DNA of 64,000 nucleotides from Streptococcus didelphis DSM 15616 (GCF_000380005.1 NZ_KB904188.1:1-64000), one strand, 5' to 3'. Positions 8,963 to 18,519 are shown, numbered from the stretch's first letter. Translations and numbers: made by a program. Notes: a model not told the origin generated them from the letters alone.

Positions 8963-9060
8963 CTATTATCTTATAGTATTTGCGATTCCAGAAAACCAAG
9001 CATTTTATAACTTCAATAAAAATGCTGTGTTGAAAGAGACGGCATAACTAGTTTTTAGTC

Positions 9061-9096
9061 AAGATTTAACTCGGAGAATGGGTTAAATCTTTTTTG
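9061..9096 (+). terminator. Terminator-like hairpin upstream of the effector remnant
   Basis: AAGATTTAAC/GTTAAATCTT with an 11-base loop is followed by a T run. The non-coding gap 8727-9313 otherwise contains the insertion-sequence scar and, near 9210-9218, a possible -10 box (TATAAT) for the next gene. Confidence 0.7.
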
Positions 9097-9313
9097 CAGG
9101 TTACTTGTAAATTTTTAAGTTAGCTTGCTCGTAATGTGAGGGAGAGACCAGTAACTAGTTAAGATTACTAGTTTTGAGCTTGATTAAATATATCAAATTT
9201 TCTTAGAAAAGTGTATAATGATAAAGAGGTATCGCTTTCAAAAGATGAATATATATCATGATTGTAAATAAAACCAAAAACCCAAACTAAGTATAGACTA
9301 GAAAGAGAAGACA

Positions 9314-9826
9314 ATGGCAAAAATACAAAGTAGTATTGATGAGGCTAGTAATTGTGCGTCAACTATTAGTAGCGCAGGCGCTGATGTTATGTCAGTCGCC
9401 CAAGCTACCAAAGATGAGACAACCACTTTGTCTGGTAATGCGACTGCTCACAGTAAGATTGATTTAGACGATATTACAGCCAAACAAATAGCCAACTCCA
9501 TTAATAGTTTTGTGGGTTTAATTCATGGTACAGCAAATGCCTTTGCTAGCACCGATTCACGCTTAGGACAAATGATTTTTTTTAATATAACTCATCATGA
9601 ATTGTCACAACTTGCCTTTGAGAACTTGTCTTATAAAGATAGTAGTGATTTAGATGAGATTCACTTGGACTTTAGACGCTTGAATGATTCTGTCACAGCA
9701 GATATTGAAGACTTTAAAAGAAATCTTCAAAGAAAAGAGAATGCCTTGATTGATCGCCGTGACAAGCTTTTCTATCAACGGCAAAACCTTTTGCAAGAAC
9801 TTGAAAAAGAGAGAAGGGAGAAGTGA
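9314..9826 (+). CDS. Fused type VII secretion accessory protein (TIGR04197-like + DUF3958-like)
   Basis: Residues 1-88 (MAKIQSSIDEASNCASTISS onward to STDSRLGQMI) look like the small WXG100-related effector-partner family TIGR04197 (SACOL2603 type). Residues 89-170 (FFNITHHELSQLAFENLS, then HLDFRRLNDSV and LIDRRDKLFYQRQNLLQELE) look like the C-terminal two thirds of DUF3958-type helical proteins. In complete LXG loci these are usually two separate genes before the toxin gene. The join sits at an eight-T run (9576-9583), which suggests an in-frame deletion fused them. The stop is one base before the next ATG. The family names are from memory and unsearched. Confidence 0.65.
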   Translation: MAKIQSSIDEASNCASTISSAGADVMSVAQATKDETTTLSGNATAHSKIDLDDITAKQIANSINSFVGLIHGTANAFASTDSRLGQMIFFNITHHELSQLAFENLSYKDSSDLDEIHLDFRRLNDSVTADIEDFKRNLQRKENALIDRRDKLFYQRQNLLQELEKERREK

Positions 9827-9827
9827 G

Positions 9828-10121
9828 ATGGTTAAAATGGATTTAGGGTCCTCAACTTCTCAAGCAAGTTCTACAGCTACAATGACGGCTAGTCGTATAG
9901 CGGCATATGATGCCTTAATCAGTAGTTTATCGACTTTTTCTGGAGAAGCTAGCTTAAGTGGAGCCGCCTATGATAGTGCAAAAAGCTTTGCTTCTTCGGT
10001 TATGGTACCGATTATTCAGGGTGGGATTCTTTTATCAGAAGCTATCAGTCAGGCGATGAGTAAATTCCCCAAAAGCATAAATCACCTAAATAAAATGTTT
10101 CTTTTTGTGATACGTTTTTAG
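9828..10121 (+). pseudogene. Truncated LXG type VII effector (N-terminal fragment)
   Basis: The ATG at 9828 immediately follows the preceding stop. The 97 residues begin MVKMDLGSSTSQASSTATMT and contain SGEASLSGAAYDSAKSFASS and VMVPIIQGGILLSEAI, the start of an LXG-type targeting domain of polymorphic toxins secreted by type VII systems. Full LXG domains have about 200 residues followed by a toxin. Here homology ends at SKFP and a short unrelated tail with a hairpin (10107-10127) follows. No toxin or immunity gene is nearby. It is either a decayed locus or an orphan cassette for recombination. Confidence 0.6.
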
Positions 10122-10166
10122 TATCACTGTGATTAAGTCTAGTTATTAGTATTAGCCTCTGGTAGA

Positions 10167-10188
10167 TGATATAATGAGAATATATAAT
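10167..10188 (+). promoter_or_regulatory. Promoter region of the amino-acid binding lipoprotein gene
   Basis: Two TATAAT boxes occur at 10170-10175 and 10183-10188. The first has an upstream TG (TGATATAAT), an extended -10. They lie 17-35 bases before the start codon. Confidence 0.55.
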
Positions 10189-10204
10189 ACTTTAGGGGTG
10201 AATG

Positions 10205-11041
10205 ATGACATTAAAAAAATATGCAAGTCTAGTAGGTTTATTAGCACTTTCAACACTAATATTAGCAGCTTGTGGTACGGACAAATCTACTAGTAAAGAT
10301 TCAGGAAAAAAAGATATTGTTTTTGCAACAGTAGGAACAACAGCTCCTTTTTCTTATGAAAAATCTGGTCAGTTAACAGGTTATGATATTGAAGTAGCAA
10401 GAGCTATTTTTAAAGGTTCAGATAAGTACCATGTAAGCTTTAAAAAGACAGAATGGTCTTCTATGTTTACAGGCTTAGACTCAAGTAAATATCAAATGGC
10501 AGGTAATAATATTAGTTTCACTAAGGAAAGATCTGCAAAATATCTTTACTCTTATCCAATGGGGACAACGCCATCAGTCTTAGTTGTTCCAAAAGATAGT
10601 GATATTAAATCATATGCTGATATTAAAGGGCATTCTACACAGGTGGTACAAGGAACAACGACAGCTGCTCAGCTTAAAGAATTCAATCAAAAAAATCCAG
10701 ATCAAGCAGTCGAATTAAAATTCACAAATGAAAATATTACGCAGATGCTAGCAAATCTTAGCCAAGGAAAAGCTGATTTTAAACTATTTGATGGCCCAAC
10801 TGTTAATGCTATTATTAAGAATCAAGGTTTAGATAATCTTAAAACAATTCCACTTGAAAGTTCAGAACAGCCCTTTATTTACTTTATTTTTAGTCAAGAC
10901 CAAAAAGATCTACAAAAATATGTTAATAGTAGATTAGAAGAATTGACTAAGGACGGTACCTTAAAAGAGCTAGCTAAAAAATATTTAGGTGGAGAATATG
11001 TGCCAAAATCTAGTGATTTAAAAATACCAAATACTAAATAA
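10205..11041 (+). CDS. Amino-acid ABC transporter solute-binding lipoprotein
   Basis: This is an extracellular polar-amino-acid (possibly cystine-type) binding lipoprotein of the SBP_bac_3 family. The lipobox is ILAACG, with Cys23 as the lipidated residue. The mature part opens IVFATVGTTAPFSYEKSGQLTGYDIEVARAIF, the family signature. The second of two adjacent ATGs fits the RBS better (AGGGG, 6 bases). No permease or ATPase gene is next to it; the following metQ has its own promoter after a terminator. It must share a transporter encoded elsewhere. The exact ligand cannot be read from sequence. Confidence 0.88.
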   Translation: MTLKKYASLVGLLALSTLILAACGTDKSTSKDSGKKDIVFATVGTTAPFSYEKSGQLTGYDIEVARAIFKGSDKYHVSFKKTEWSSMFTGLDSSKYQMAGNNISFTKERSAKYLYSYPMGTTPSVLVVPKDSDIKSYADIKGHSTQVVQGTTTAAQLKEFNQKNPDQAVELKFTNENITQMLANLSQGKADFKLFDGPTVNAIIKNQGLDNLKTIPLESSEQPFIYFIFSQDQKDLQKYVNSRLEELTKDGTLKELAKKYLGGEYVPKSSDLKIPNTK

Positions 11042-11049
11042 TAGATAGA

Positions 11050-11084
11050 GAAATCGGTAGTATGGACTACTGGTTTCTTTTTTA
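11050..11084 (+). terminator. Terminator after the amino-acid binding protein gene
   Basis: GAAATCGGTAGT and ACTACTGGTTTC pair across a four-base loop and are followed by six T. It separates this gene from metQ. Confidence 0.85.
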
Positions 11085-11090
11085 AACTTA

Positions 11091-11113
11091 ACATATAGTT
11101 TTAAACTATATGT
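11091..11113 (+). promoter_or_regulatory. Met-box (MtaR/MetR-type operator) upstream of metQ
   Basis: A perfect 23-bp palindrome with core TATAGTTTTAAACTATA lies 19 bases upstream of the -35. This matches the published Met-box of Streptococcaceae, TATAGTTTNAAACTATA, bound by the LysR-type methionine regulator MtaR. A further half site, GAAAACTATA, follows at 11135-11144 and overlaps the -35. Confidence 0.85.
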
Positions 11114-11132
11114 TTTCCTAAAAATTATCAAT

Positions 11133-11161
11133 TTGAAAACTATATCATAATAAGATACAAT
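11133..11161 (+). promoter_or_regulatory. metQ promoter
   Basis: TTGAAA at 11133-11138 and TACAAT at 11156-11161 are separated by 17 bases. The Met-box directly upstream is placed for activation by a LysR-type regulator. Confidence 0.7.
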
Positions 11162-11193
11162 AAGAAGATGAAAAATGAAAAGAGGATATTTAG

Positions 11194-12036
11194 ATGTCAT
11201 ATAAGAAAATAATAAGTTTTATTGGGCTGGCCTTTGCTGCAACCTTATTAGTCGCATGTGGTAGTAAAACTGAAGAAAAAAATACCATTAGTGTAGGTCT
11301 TATGACCATGACTAAGTCTGATAAGGCAAGATGGGATAAAATAGAGGAATTACTTAAAAAAGAAAATGTTACCCTTAAATTTAAGGAATTTACAGATTAT
11401 TCTCAACCTAATAAGGCTGTTGCTAATAAAGAAGTTGATATCAATGCTTTTCAACATAAAAACTTTTTAAACAATTGGAATAAGGAAAATAAAAAAGATT
11501 TAGTTGCTATTGCAGACACCTATATTAGTCCTATTAATCTTTTTTCTGGAACGAGTAAAGGGAAAGCAAAATATAAATCTGTATCAGAACTCCCTAAAGG
11601 AGCCCAAATCGCAATTCCAAATGATGCGACAAATGAAAGTAGGGCCCTTTATTTACTTCAATCAAGTGGTTTAATTAAACTAAATGTTGCTGGTGACAAG
11701 CTAGCTACCATTGCTAATATTACAGAAAATAAAAAAAATCTTGATATTAAAGAGATTGATGCTAGTCAAACAGCTCGTGCTTTAAGTTCAGCTGATGCTG
11801 CTATTGTTAACAATAGCTATGCGGTACCAGCAAATATTGACTACAAAACTTCTATTGCCAAAGAAAAAATAGATGAGAATTCAGATCAGTGGATTAATGT
11901 TTTAGTTGGTCAAAAGGGATGGAAAAATTCTAGCAAAGCAGATGCTATTAAAAAATTAGTCAAAGTGTATCATACTGATGCGGTTAAAAAAGTAATTAAT
12001 AAATCATCAGATGGTGTAGACATTACTGCTTGGTAA
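11194..12036 (+). CDS. metQ: Methionine ABC transporter binding lipoprotein MetQ
   Basis: This is a NlpA/MetQ family lipoprotein that captures methionine outside the cell for MetNI. The lipobox LLVACG gives Cys22 as the lipid site. The body shows the family pattern from ISVGLMTMTKSDKARWDKI through VDINAFQHKNFLNNW to the C-terminal IKKLVKVYHTDAVKKVI. Its 280 residues are normal. The Met-box and promoter upstream indicate control by methionine availability. metN and metI follow after a hairpin and a 146-base gap; in some relatives a peptidase gene lies in that gap, here it does not. Confidence 0.92.
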   Translation: MSYKKIISFIGLAFAATLLVACGSKTEEKNTISVGLMTMTKSDKARWDKIEELLKKENVTLKFKEFTDYSQPNKAVANKEVDINAFQHKNFLNNWNKENKKDLVAIADTYISPINLFSGTSKGKAKYKSVSELPKGAQIAIPNDATNESRALYLLQSSGLIKLNVAGDKLATIANITENKKNLDIKEIDASQTARALSSADAAIVNNSYAVPANIDYKTSIAKEKIDENSDQWINVLVGQKGWKNSSKADAIKKLVKVYHTDAVKKVINKSSDGVDITAW

Positions 12037-12050
12037 AATATAGACAAAAT

Positions 12051-12079
12051 TGGCGTGTTTAGAGCACGCCAGTTAGTTT
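12051..12079 (+). terminator. Partial terminator between metQ and metN
   Basis: TGGCGTG(TTTAGAG)CACGCCA forms a GC-rich stem followed by a mixed T-rich tract. It probably reduces read-through, so more MetQ than MetNI is made. A TTATGA-17-TATAAT promoter candidate lies at 12102-12130. Confidence 0.6.
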
Positions 12080-12182
12080 TACTAAATTAAAAGCTTAACC
12101 TTTATGACCTTTAAAAACTTATATTATAATAAGCATTAGCGATATCATTAAAGAAGAAAAAATGAGGAGTTAAATAAAATCT

Positions 12183-13247
12183 ATGAATGAAGCTATCATA
12201 CAGTTAGATCATATTGATATTACCTTTAAACAAAAAAAGAATGAGATTAATGCAGTGAAGGATCTTACTGTCCATATTGAAAAAGGGGATATTTATGGGA
12301 TTGTTGGTTATTCTGGTGCAGGGAAATCAACTCTAGTTAGGGTTATTAATTTATTGCAGATTCCTACAGCAGGCAAAATTACCATTGATGGTGATATTAC
12401 CTTTGATCAGGGCAAGGTCCAATTATCAGCCAATGAATTACGACAAAAACGTCGTGATATTGGGATGATTTTTCAACATTTTAATTTGATGGCACAAAAA
12501 ACTGCAAAAGAAAATATTGCATTTGCTTTACGCCATAGTCAGTTAACAGCCGCACAAATTGATGACAAAGTAACAGACTTACTAGAGTTAGTCGGTTTGT
12601 CAGATCGGGCTGATAATTATCCCTCCCAGTTGTCTGGTGGTCAAAAACAGAGGGTTGCTATTGCAAGAGCACTTGCAAATGATCCTAAGATTTTAATTTC
12701 TGATGAAGCAACTTCAGCTTTAGACCCTAAAACGACTAAGCAAATTTTAAGACTTCTGCAGGACTTAAATAGGAAATTAGGTCTAACTATTGTTATGATT
12801 ACTCACGAAATGCAAATTGTTAAAGATATCTGTAATCGTGTGGCAGTTATGCAAAATGGTCAACTGATTGAAGAAGGCTCTGTGCTTACTATTTTTTCTC
12901 AACCATGTCAAGGCTTAACCCAAGAATTTATACGCACTGCTACAGGCATCAATGAAGCTTTGGAGAAGATTTACCAGCAAGATGTTGTCATCAATCTGCC
13001 AAAGAAGGCTCTATTGGCTCACTTAAAATATGCAGGAACTTCTACAGATGAGCCTATTTTGAATCAAATTCATAGACAATATGACGTAACGGCTAATATT
13101 TTATATGGTAATATTGATATTTTAGAGTTGGTACCCGTGGGTGAGATGATTGTAATTCTTGAAGGGGAAGAAGCAAACCTTGAAGCAGCAGGAACTGCTC
13201 TTGAAGTAGCGGGTGTTGAAGTGAAAATTTTAAAAAGAGGGATATAA
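12183..13247 (+). CDS. metN: Methionine ABC transporter ATP-binding protein MetN
   Basis: MetN is the ATPase of the methionine importer on the inner face of the membrane. The Walker A is GYSGAGKST (42-50), the ABC signature LSGGQ (149-153) and Walker B ILISDE (169-174). The C-terminal 80 residues form the NIL/ACT-type domain that senses methionine and inhibits transport. The GAGGAG at 12164-12169 is 13 bases from the ATG, longer than usual. It is followed directly by metI with no gap. Confidence 0.95.
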   Translation: MNEAIIQLDHIDITFKQKKNEINAVKDLTVHIEKGDIYGIVGYSGAGKSTLVRVINLLQIPTAGKITIDGDITFDQGKVQLSANELRQKRRDIGMIFQHFNLMAQKTAKENIAFALRHSQLTAAQIDDKVTDLLELVGLSDRADNYPSQLSGGQKQRVAIARALANDPKILISDEATSALDPKTTKQILRLLQDLNRKLGLTIVMITHEMQIVKDICNRVAVMQNGQLIEEGSVLTIFSQPCQGLTQEFIRTATGINEALEKIYQQDVVINLPKKALLAHLKYAGTSTDEPILNQIHRQYDVTANILYGNIDILELVPVGEMIVILEGEEANLEAAGTALEVAGVEVKILKRGI

Positions 13248-13940
13248 ATGATAGATTTAATAAGAGAATATTTACCAAATGTCTATGACTTAGGTTGGTC
13301 TGGTGATGCTGGGTGGGGCCTTGCTATTTGGAATACCTTATATATGACTATAGTTCCTTTTATTGTTGGAGGGGCTATAGGCTTGTTTCTTGGTTTGATG
13401 CTAGTCTTGATGGGACCAGGAGGGGTCATTGAAAATAGGCTTGTTTCTTGGATACTTGATAAGATAACATCCATTTTTAGGGCTATCCCTTTTGTAATTT
13501 TGATAGCTATTTTGGCTAGTTTGACCTATCTTCTCATGGGAACAACTCTTGGAGCTACAGCGGCTTTAGTACCTTTAACCTTTGCAACCTTCCCTTTCTT
13601 TGCTCGTCAGGTACAGGTAGTCTTTTCTGAACTAGATAAGGGTGTTATTGAAGCAGCACAGGCATCAGGGGCAACCTTTTTTGACATTGTCAAGGTGTAT
13701 TTAGGAGAAGGTCTACCAGATTTGATAAGAATTTCTACAGTAACCCTTATTTCCCTTGTTGGAGAGACTGCAATGGCTGGAGCAATTGGCGCAGGTGGTC
13801 TAGGGAATGTAGCTATTTCTTATGGTTATAATCGTTTTAACAATGATGTTACTTGGGTAGCTACCCTTATCATTCTTTTATTGATTTTTACTATTCAATT
13901 TATAGGAGATCGCTTAACAAGAAGATTTAGTCACCGTTAA
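13248..13940 (+). CDS. metI: Methionine ABC transporter permease MetI
   Basis: This 230-residue integral membrane permease has five hydrophobic segments. The EAA-like loop contacting MetN reads GVIEAAQASGATFFDIVKVYLGEGLPDL. It completes MetQNI. Its start immediately follows the metN stop, so the two are translated together. Confidence 0.93.
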   Translation: MIDLIREYLPNVYDLGWSGDAGWGLAIWNTLYMTIVPFIVGGAIGLFLGLMLVLMGPGGVIENRLVSWILDKITSIFRAIPFVILIAILASLTYLLMGTTLGATAALVPLTFATFPFFARQVQVVFSELDKGVIEAAQASGATFFDIVKVYLGEGLPDLIRISTVTLISLVGETAMAGAIGAGGLGNVAISYGYNRFNNDVTWVATLIILLLIFTIQFIGDRLTRRFSHR

Positions 13941-13979
13941 TAATTATTAAAATATGGTGACTACTTATTTTGGCATAAA

Positions 13980-14012
13980 AAAACAAACTTTCTTAGTGGG
14001 AAGTTTGTTTTT
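13980..14012. terminator. Bidirectional terminator between metI and ktrA
   Basis: AAACAAACTT/AAGTTTGTTT with a 10-base loop is flanked by A and T runs on both sides. It sits between the convergent metI and ktrA genes and can stop both. Confidence 0.85.
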
Positions 14013-14019
14013 GGTTTCT

Positions 14020-14694
14020 TTATTTTAGATAGCCTAAATAATCAAATTTTTCAAAAGTATGGTCATTAGCAATAGCAACAATAGTAGTATCAGCAGGAAG
14101 TGGTTCAAAGGGGTTAACATTCGGATTTAAATTTTTTTCTTTATTATTACGTGTGCCAATAATATTTAGTTCATATTTTTGTCGAACGTCTAATTCAGAA
14201 AGGGATTTACCAATCCAGGATTTTGGGATGGCAAAGTTAATCATAGAAATGCCGTGTTCTAAGTAAATGATACTTTCAATATGGTGTTTTAAAATGTTAG
14301 ATGCGACACGTTTACCTGAGTCACGTTCAGGTGTGATAACTTTTGTAGCACCAATACCATAGAGAACTTCTTCAAAAGTTTTATTTTTAGCCTTAGCAAT
14401 AATTGAGGGGACTCCTAGTTTTTTACAGTGCATGATTGATAAAACGGAAGCTTCTAAATTATTACCAGTTGCAATAACAACTGTATCACACTGTTCAATC
14501 CCTACCGCTAGTAAAAAATCCTTATCTGCCATATCTCCCACAGCAGCTTTAGAGACTAGGTTTGCAATTTCAGTAACATGGCTTTCTCTGATATCAATAG
14601 CGATAACATCTTGATTAAATTGGCTGAGCTGTCTAGCTACAGTACGTCCAAAAATACCCAAGCCTAAAACGCCAACAGTTTTTCTTTTTATCAT
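14020..14694 (-). CDS. ktrA: Potassium uptake regulatory subunit KtrA (TrkA-type RCK protein)
   Basis: This cytoplasmic gating ring subunit binds nucleotides through an N-terminal Rossmann fold (GLGIFG at residues 11-16) and carries a C-terminal RCK_C domain. It controls the KtrB channel. In related bacteria RCK_C domains of this family bind c-di-AMP. The 224-residue protein is encoded 9 bases after ktrB on the same strand, so the pair is one operon. Confidence 0.92.
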   Translation of the reverse strand: MIKRKTVGVLGLGIFGRTVARQLSQFNQDVIAIDIRESHVTEIANLVSKAAVGDMADKDFLLAVGIEQCDTVVIATGNNLEASVLSIMHCKKLGVPSIIAKAKNKTFEEVLYGIGATKVITPERDSGKRVASNILKHHIESIIYLEHGISMINFAIPKSWIGKSLSELDVRQKYELNIIGTRNNKEKNLNPNVNPFEPLPADTTIVAIANDHTFEKFDYLGYLK

Positions 14695-14703
14695 AATAAC
14701 TCC

Positions 14704-16080
14704 TTATCCCACAAGTATATTTGTGGCAGCATAGTGTATGGTTTTTTCTTTTCTTTGAATTAAACTTAGTAAGACGGTAATCGGTCCTACCCGTCCAATA
14801 AACATGAGTAGCATAATAATAATACGTCCAGCACTCGAAAGCTGTGGGGTTAAATCCATAGAAACCCCCACAGTACCAATTGCTGAAATGGCTTCAAATA
14901 GTAAAGCAATAGGATCTAGGTGGGATTCAAAGGTTAGTAAAAGAATATAACCAAGAAAGAGCACAGAAAAGAAAAAAATCAAAACAGACATAGTTTGTTT
15001 TATTGTCTTACTGGCAATAATACGATTATGGAAGGTTACTTCTGATTGACCAGAAAGTTCTGATTTCAGAAGCAAAAAGGCAATAGCAGCCGTTGTAACC
15101 TTAACACCACCAGCTGTTCCTCCTGGAGCCCCACCGATAATCATTTGAAACATATACAAAAAGTTAGTTGGAGCTAGAGTATCATTATAAGAAATAGTAG
15201 CAAATCCAGCTGTTCTCATGGTGACTGTTTGGAAGAAACTAACCATGAATTGTTGGAGGAGATTATAGTGACCAATTGTTTTAGGATTATCTTTTTCCAT
15301 AAACCAGGTGATTAAGGTTCCTAATAAAAGAAGCGCACATGTTGTTTGTAGAATTAGACGGGTTTGATTGGAAAATTTCCTAAAGAAAAGCCCATAGCAT
15401 TTCGGTTTTTCTAGGAAGAAGCGTTTGATATTATCAAATAAGTCACTCCAAACAGCAAAGCCTAGTCCCCCAGAAATGATAAGAATACTAACAATAATAT
15501 TAATGGTTGGATTTAAGACGAAATCCTTTAGACTACTAGAACCAAAATTGTCAAATCCAGCATTACAAAAGGCTGATACAGCTAAAAAGAGACTATTAAA
15601 GATACCATTTTTGACGCCAAAACGGGGAATGAAGTCCGTTAAGATAACTAAAAAGGCAATGCTTTCCATGACAAAGGTTGTTTTGTAGGCAAAGAAGAGA
15701 TAATCTTTTAAATTCCGGCTATCTTCTTTATTTAAGGCGGATTGTAAGAGGGTATGGCCCTGTAGATTAATCTTTTTTTTCAGGGCAAAGGTACTAATAG
15801 CAATCAGTGTCACTAAACCTAGTCCCCCAATTTGCATTAAAAGGATAGCTAAGGTCTGGCCAAAGCCATTATAAACATCAGAGATTGAAACAACAGAAAG
15901 ACCAGTCACACATACCATTGAAACCGCATTAAAAAGATGATCCAGATAAGTTGTAGCTGGTCCATTTTGATAATGTGAAAAGGGCATAGATAATAAAATA
16001 CTACCTATTAATATAACAAATGCAAAACTCAAGGTTAGCTGTCGTGTAACTGACCAGGGTTTCCTTGGAAAAAAATTCAT
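14704..16080 (-). CDS. ktrB: Potassium uptake channel subunit KtrB (TrkH family)
   Basis: This 458-residue membrane protein of the Trk/Ktr/HKT superfamily conducts K+ (and Na+) into the cell. Four repeated M1-P-M2 units are visible, with the pore loops around VCVTGLSVVS, SAFCNAGFDNFG, TMRTAGFATIS and AIGTVGVSM, each with the conserved filter glycine. It is the first gene of the ktrBA operon. Confidence 0.92.
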   Translation of the reverse strand: MNFFPRKPWSVTRQLTLSFAFVILIGSILLSMPFSHYQNGPATTYLDHLFNAVSMVCVTGLSVVSISDVYNGFGQTLAILLMQIGGLGLVTLIAISTFALKKKINLQGHTLLQSALNKEDSRNLKDYLFFAYKTTFVMESIAFLVILTDFIPRFGVKNGIFNSLFLAVSAFCNAGFDNFGSSSLKDFVLNPTINIIVSILIISGGLGFAVWSDLFDNIKRFFLEKPKCYGLFFRKFSNQTRLILQTTCALLLLGTLITWFMEKDNPKTIGHYNLLQQFMVSFFQTVTMRTAGFATISYNDTLAPTNFLYMFQMIIGGAPGGTAGGVKVTTAAIAFLLLKSELSGQSEVTFHNRIIASKTIKQTMSVLIFFFSVLFLGYILLLTFESHLDPIALLFEAISAIGTVGVSMDLTPQLSSAGRIIIMLLMFIGRVGPITVLLSLIQRKEKTIHYAATNILVG

Positions 16081-16123
16081 TATTGCCTCGCGGTCTAATT
16101 TTTACTATAAATACCAAAAAAGA

Positions 16124-16164
16124 ATAAAAATGCTAAATAGGGATAAGCTTAGTTTAGCATTTTG
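16124..16164 (-). terminator. Terminator of rsmG
   Basis: AAAATGCTAAA/TTTAGCATTTT forms an 11-bp stem with a 15-base loop and a T-rich end on the minus strand. It lies just after the rsmG stop and before ktrB. Confidence 0.75.
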
Positions 16165-16169
16165 GGTAT

Positions 16170-16886
16170 TTAGGTTAAAGGACTTTTTGCTGGAAGACCA
16201 GCTTTTCTGGGATACTTTCTAGGAGTTTCTTTTTTCTTCTCAACAATTGTGATATATCGGGAATCATCATTTGGTAGAGTGTAGTGGTGATTTTCAATAA
16301 CTTGTGAAAAAAGTAATTTAAGAGCTTTTTCTGCGTCACTTAATTCCTGATCTACGGCCTGTGCCTTCAAGGCAATTAATTTACCCCCGATTTTTAGAAA
16401 AGGGATAGTAAGTTCTGATAAAATTTGCATTCTGGCAACTGCTCTGGCTGTTACAATGTCAAATTGAGAACGAAAAGACTTATCTTGCCCAAAATCCTCA
16501 GCTCTGCCATGATAAAAATGGACCTTGTCCAAATGCAGTTCCTCGGCTAGATGCTCTAGAAAAAGAATCCTTTTGTTTAGAGAATCAATAATGGTAACTT
16601 CTAGCTGGGGATAAATTATTTTCATGGGAATACTAGGAAATCCTGCTCCTGCGCCAATATCTAGAATATGGATATCTTGATTAGGAATATAAGATTGTAG
16701 AATTGGTGCTATAGAATCATAAAAATGTTTTAGATAAACATCATTTTCTTCAGTTATGGCAGTTAAGTTCATTTTCTTATTCCACTCAACCAATGTTTTG
16801 AAATAAATATCAAATTGTTGTTTTTGAACCTGATTTAATTCAAACCCTGCTTGCTCTAGAGCTTGATAAAATTCAAGGGGAGTCAT
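16170..16886 (-). CDS. rsmG: 16S rRNA m7G527 methyltransferase RsmG (GidB)
   Basis: RsmG methylates N7 of G527 in 16S rRNA. The 238-residue protein has the SAM motif [13 protein letters not shown] (residues 75-87) and the block [10 protein letters not shown]. It is transcribed away from lemA, with which it shares an intergenic region of about 150 bases containing promoters for both. Confidence 0.93.
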   Translation of the reverse strand: MTPLEFYQALEQAGFELNQVQKQQFDIYFKTLVEWNKKMNLTAITEENDVYLKHFYDSIAPILQSYIPNQDIHILDIGAGAGFPSIPMKIIYPQLEVTIIDSLNKRILFLEHLAEELHLDKVHFYHGRAEDFGQDKSFRSQFDIVTARAVARMQILSELTIPFLKIGGKLIALKAQAVDQELSDAEKALKLLFSQVIENHHYTLPNDDSRYITIVEKKKETPRKYPRKAGLPAKSPLT

Positions 16887-17036
16887 AGTTTACCTCAAAG
16901 TTTAATTTTTATCTATTCTACCATAAAAAAGCGAAGAACAAAATCATTGATAGTTGTCTTAGGCAGATAGTTCAGGCTTGCTATTAAGATAGAAATTGCT
17001 ATAATTAAATCACAATAACTAAAGGAGAATAGATGA

Positions 17037-17591
17037 ATGGTTTACATGATTATACTGATTGTTTTGGCTTTACTTGTAATATGGCTGATTGCTAGTTACA
17101 ATGGTTTAGTAAAAAGCCGCATGCATACAAAGGAAGCTTGGAGTCAGATTGATGTTCAATTAAAAAGAAGAAATGATTTAATCCCTAATTTAATTGAAAC
17201 AGTAAAGGGTTATGCAGCTTATGAAGAAAAAACATTTGAAAAGATAACTGAACTTCGCGCTCAAGTAAGACAGGCTTCAACACCTGCTGAAACCATGGAA
17301 GCTTCTAACCAATTAAGTAAACAAATGGCTGGGTTACTTGCAATTGCAGAAAATTATCCCGAATTAAAGGCTAATACAAACTTTTTAAAATTACAAGATG
17401 AATTAACCAATACTGAAAATAAGATTTCTTATTCTCGTCAGTTATTTAATACAACAACTTCAAATTATAATACAAAACTAGAAACTTTCCCAACCAATCT
17501 TGTCGGAAAAATATTTGGTTTTAAAGCTAGCCAATTTTTACAAACTCCCGAGGAAGAAAAATCAGTTCCTAAGGTTGATTTTAACTTTTAA
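17037..17591 (+). CDS. lemA: LemA family membrane protein
   Basis: This 184-residue protein has an N-terminal membrane segment ([19 protein letters not shown]) with the rest forming a long helical bundle. The [20 protein letters not shown] block is the LemA signature. The function is unsettled; pairing with htpX is conserved in streptococci and suggests a link with membrane protein quality control. AAAGGAGAA precedes the start. A promoter, TTGCTA-16-TATAAT, lies just upstream. htpX follows after 31 bases. Confidence 0.9.
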   Translation: MVYMIILIVLALLVIWLIASYNGLVKSRMHTKEAWSQIDVQLKRRNDLIPNLIETVKGYAAYEEKTFEKITELRAQVRQASTPAETMEASNQLSKQMAGLLAIAENYPELKANTNFLKLQDELTNTENKISYSRQLFNTTTSNYNTKLETFPTNLVGKIFGFKASQFLQTPEEEKSVPKVDFNF

Positions 17592-17622
17592 AGAGAAGAG
17601 ACTAAGATAGACAGGAAAAAGA

Positions 17623-18519
17623 ATGCTTTATAATCAAATATCACAAAATAAACGTAAAACAGTCTTCTTGCTTCTGGTTTTTTTCCTATTGCTTTCTGCT
17701 ATTGGGGCTGCGGCTGGTTATTTACTAGTGGATAGCTATCAATTGGGAATTGCCATTGCTTTAATTGTAGGCGCTATATATGCTTTTAGCATGATTTTCC
17801 AATCAACAGCTGTGGTTATGCGAATGAATAATGCGCGTGAGATTTCTGTCGATGATGCTCCTGATTTTTTCCATATCGTAGAAGATATGGCTATGGTGGC
17901 GCAAATTCCTATGCCCAAAGTCTACATTATTGATGATCCCTCTTTAAATGCTTTTGCTACCGGGTCTAGTCCACAAAATGCAGCTGTAGCCGCAACAAGT
18001 GGTCTTTTACAACTAATGAATAGAGAAGAGTTAGAAGGTGTTATTGGGCATGAAGTGAGCCATATTAGAAATTATGATATTCGGATTTCAACTATAGCTG
18101 TGGCCTTAGCTAGTGCCATTACCTTAATTACAAGTGTAAGTAGCAGGATGATGTGGTATGGTGGTGGAAGCAGAAGGCGAAATGATAATCAAGATAAGGA
18201 TGGATTAGGAGCTATCATGCTTGTTTTTTCTATTTTATCATTGATTTTAGCTCCTTTAGTAGCTAGCTTGGTTCAACTAGCAATTTCACGTCAAAGAGAG
18301 TATCTGGCCGATGCTAGTTCTGTTGAATTAACAAGAAATCCAGAAGGTATGATTAAGGCTCTAGAAAAGTTGGATCACTCTCAGGCTATGAAAAGTCCTG
18401 TTGATGATGCTAGCGCAGCCTTATACATTAACGAGCCAAGGAAGAAAGAAAAAGTATCTTCATTATTCAGTACACATCCGCCAATCGCTGATCGTATTGA
18501 AAGATTAAGACATATTTAA
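17623..18519 (+). CDS. htpX: Membrane zinc metalloprotease HtpX
   Basis: HtpX is a membrane-embedded M48-family peptidase that removes damaged membrane proteins. The zinc motif HEVSH is at residues 143-147. Two N-terminal hydrophobic helices (15-35, 41-62) and two later ones (around 155-175 and 190-215) anchor it. The third zinc ligand is expected in [14 protein letters not shown]. Its 298 residues are full length. It is probably co-transcribed with lemA. Confidence 0.93.
   Translation: MLYNQISQNKRKTVFLLLVFFLLLSAIGAAAGYLLVDSYQLGIAIALIVGAIYAFSMIFQSTAVVMRMNNAREISVDDAPDFFHIVEDMAMVAQIPMPKVYIIDDPSLNAFATGSSPQNAAVAATSGLLQLMNREELEGVIGHEVSHIRNYDIRISTIAVALASAITLITSVSSRMMWYGGGSRRRNDNQDKDGLGAIMLVFSILSLILAPLVASLVQLAISRQREYLADASSVELTRNPEGMIKALEKLDHSQAMKSPVDDASAALYINEPRKKEKVSSLFSTHPPIADRIERLRHI

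Noticed and set aside
8979..9060. Possible further insertion-sequence coding fragment upstream of 9061
   Set aside because: No frame gave a convincing match to transposase motifs, so it was left as non-coding.
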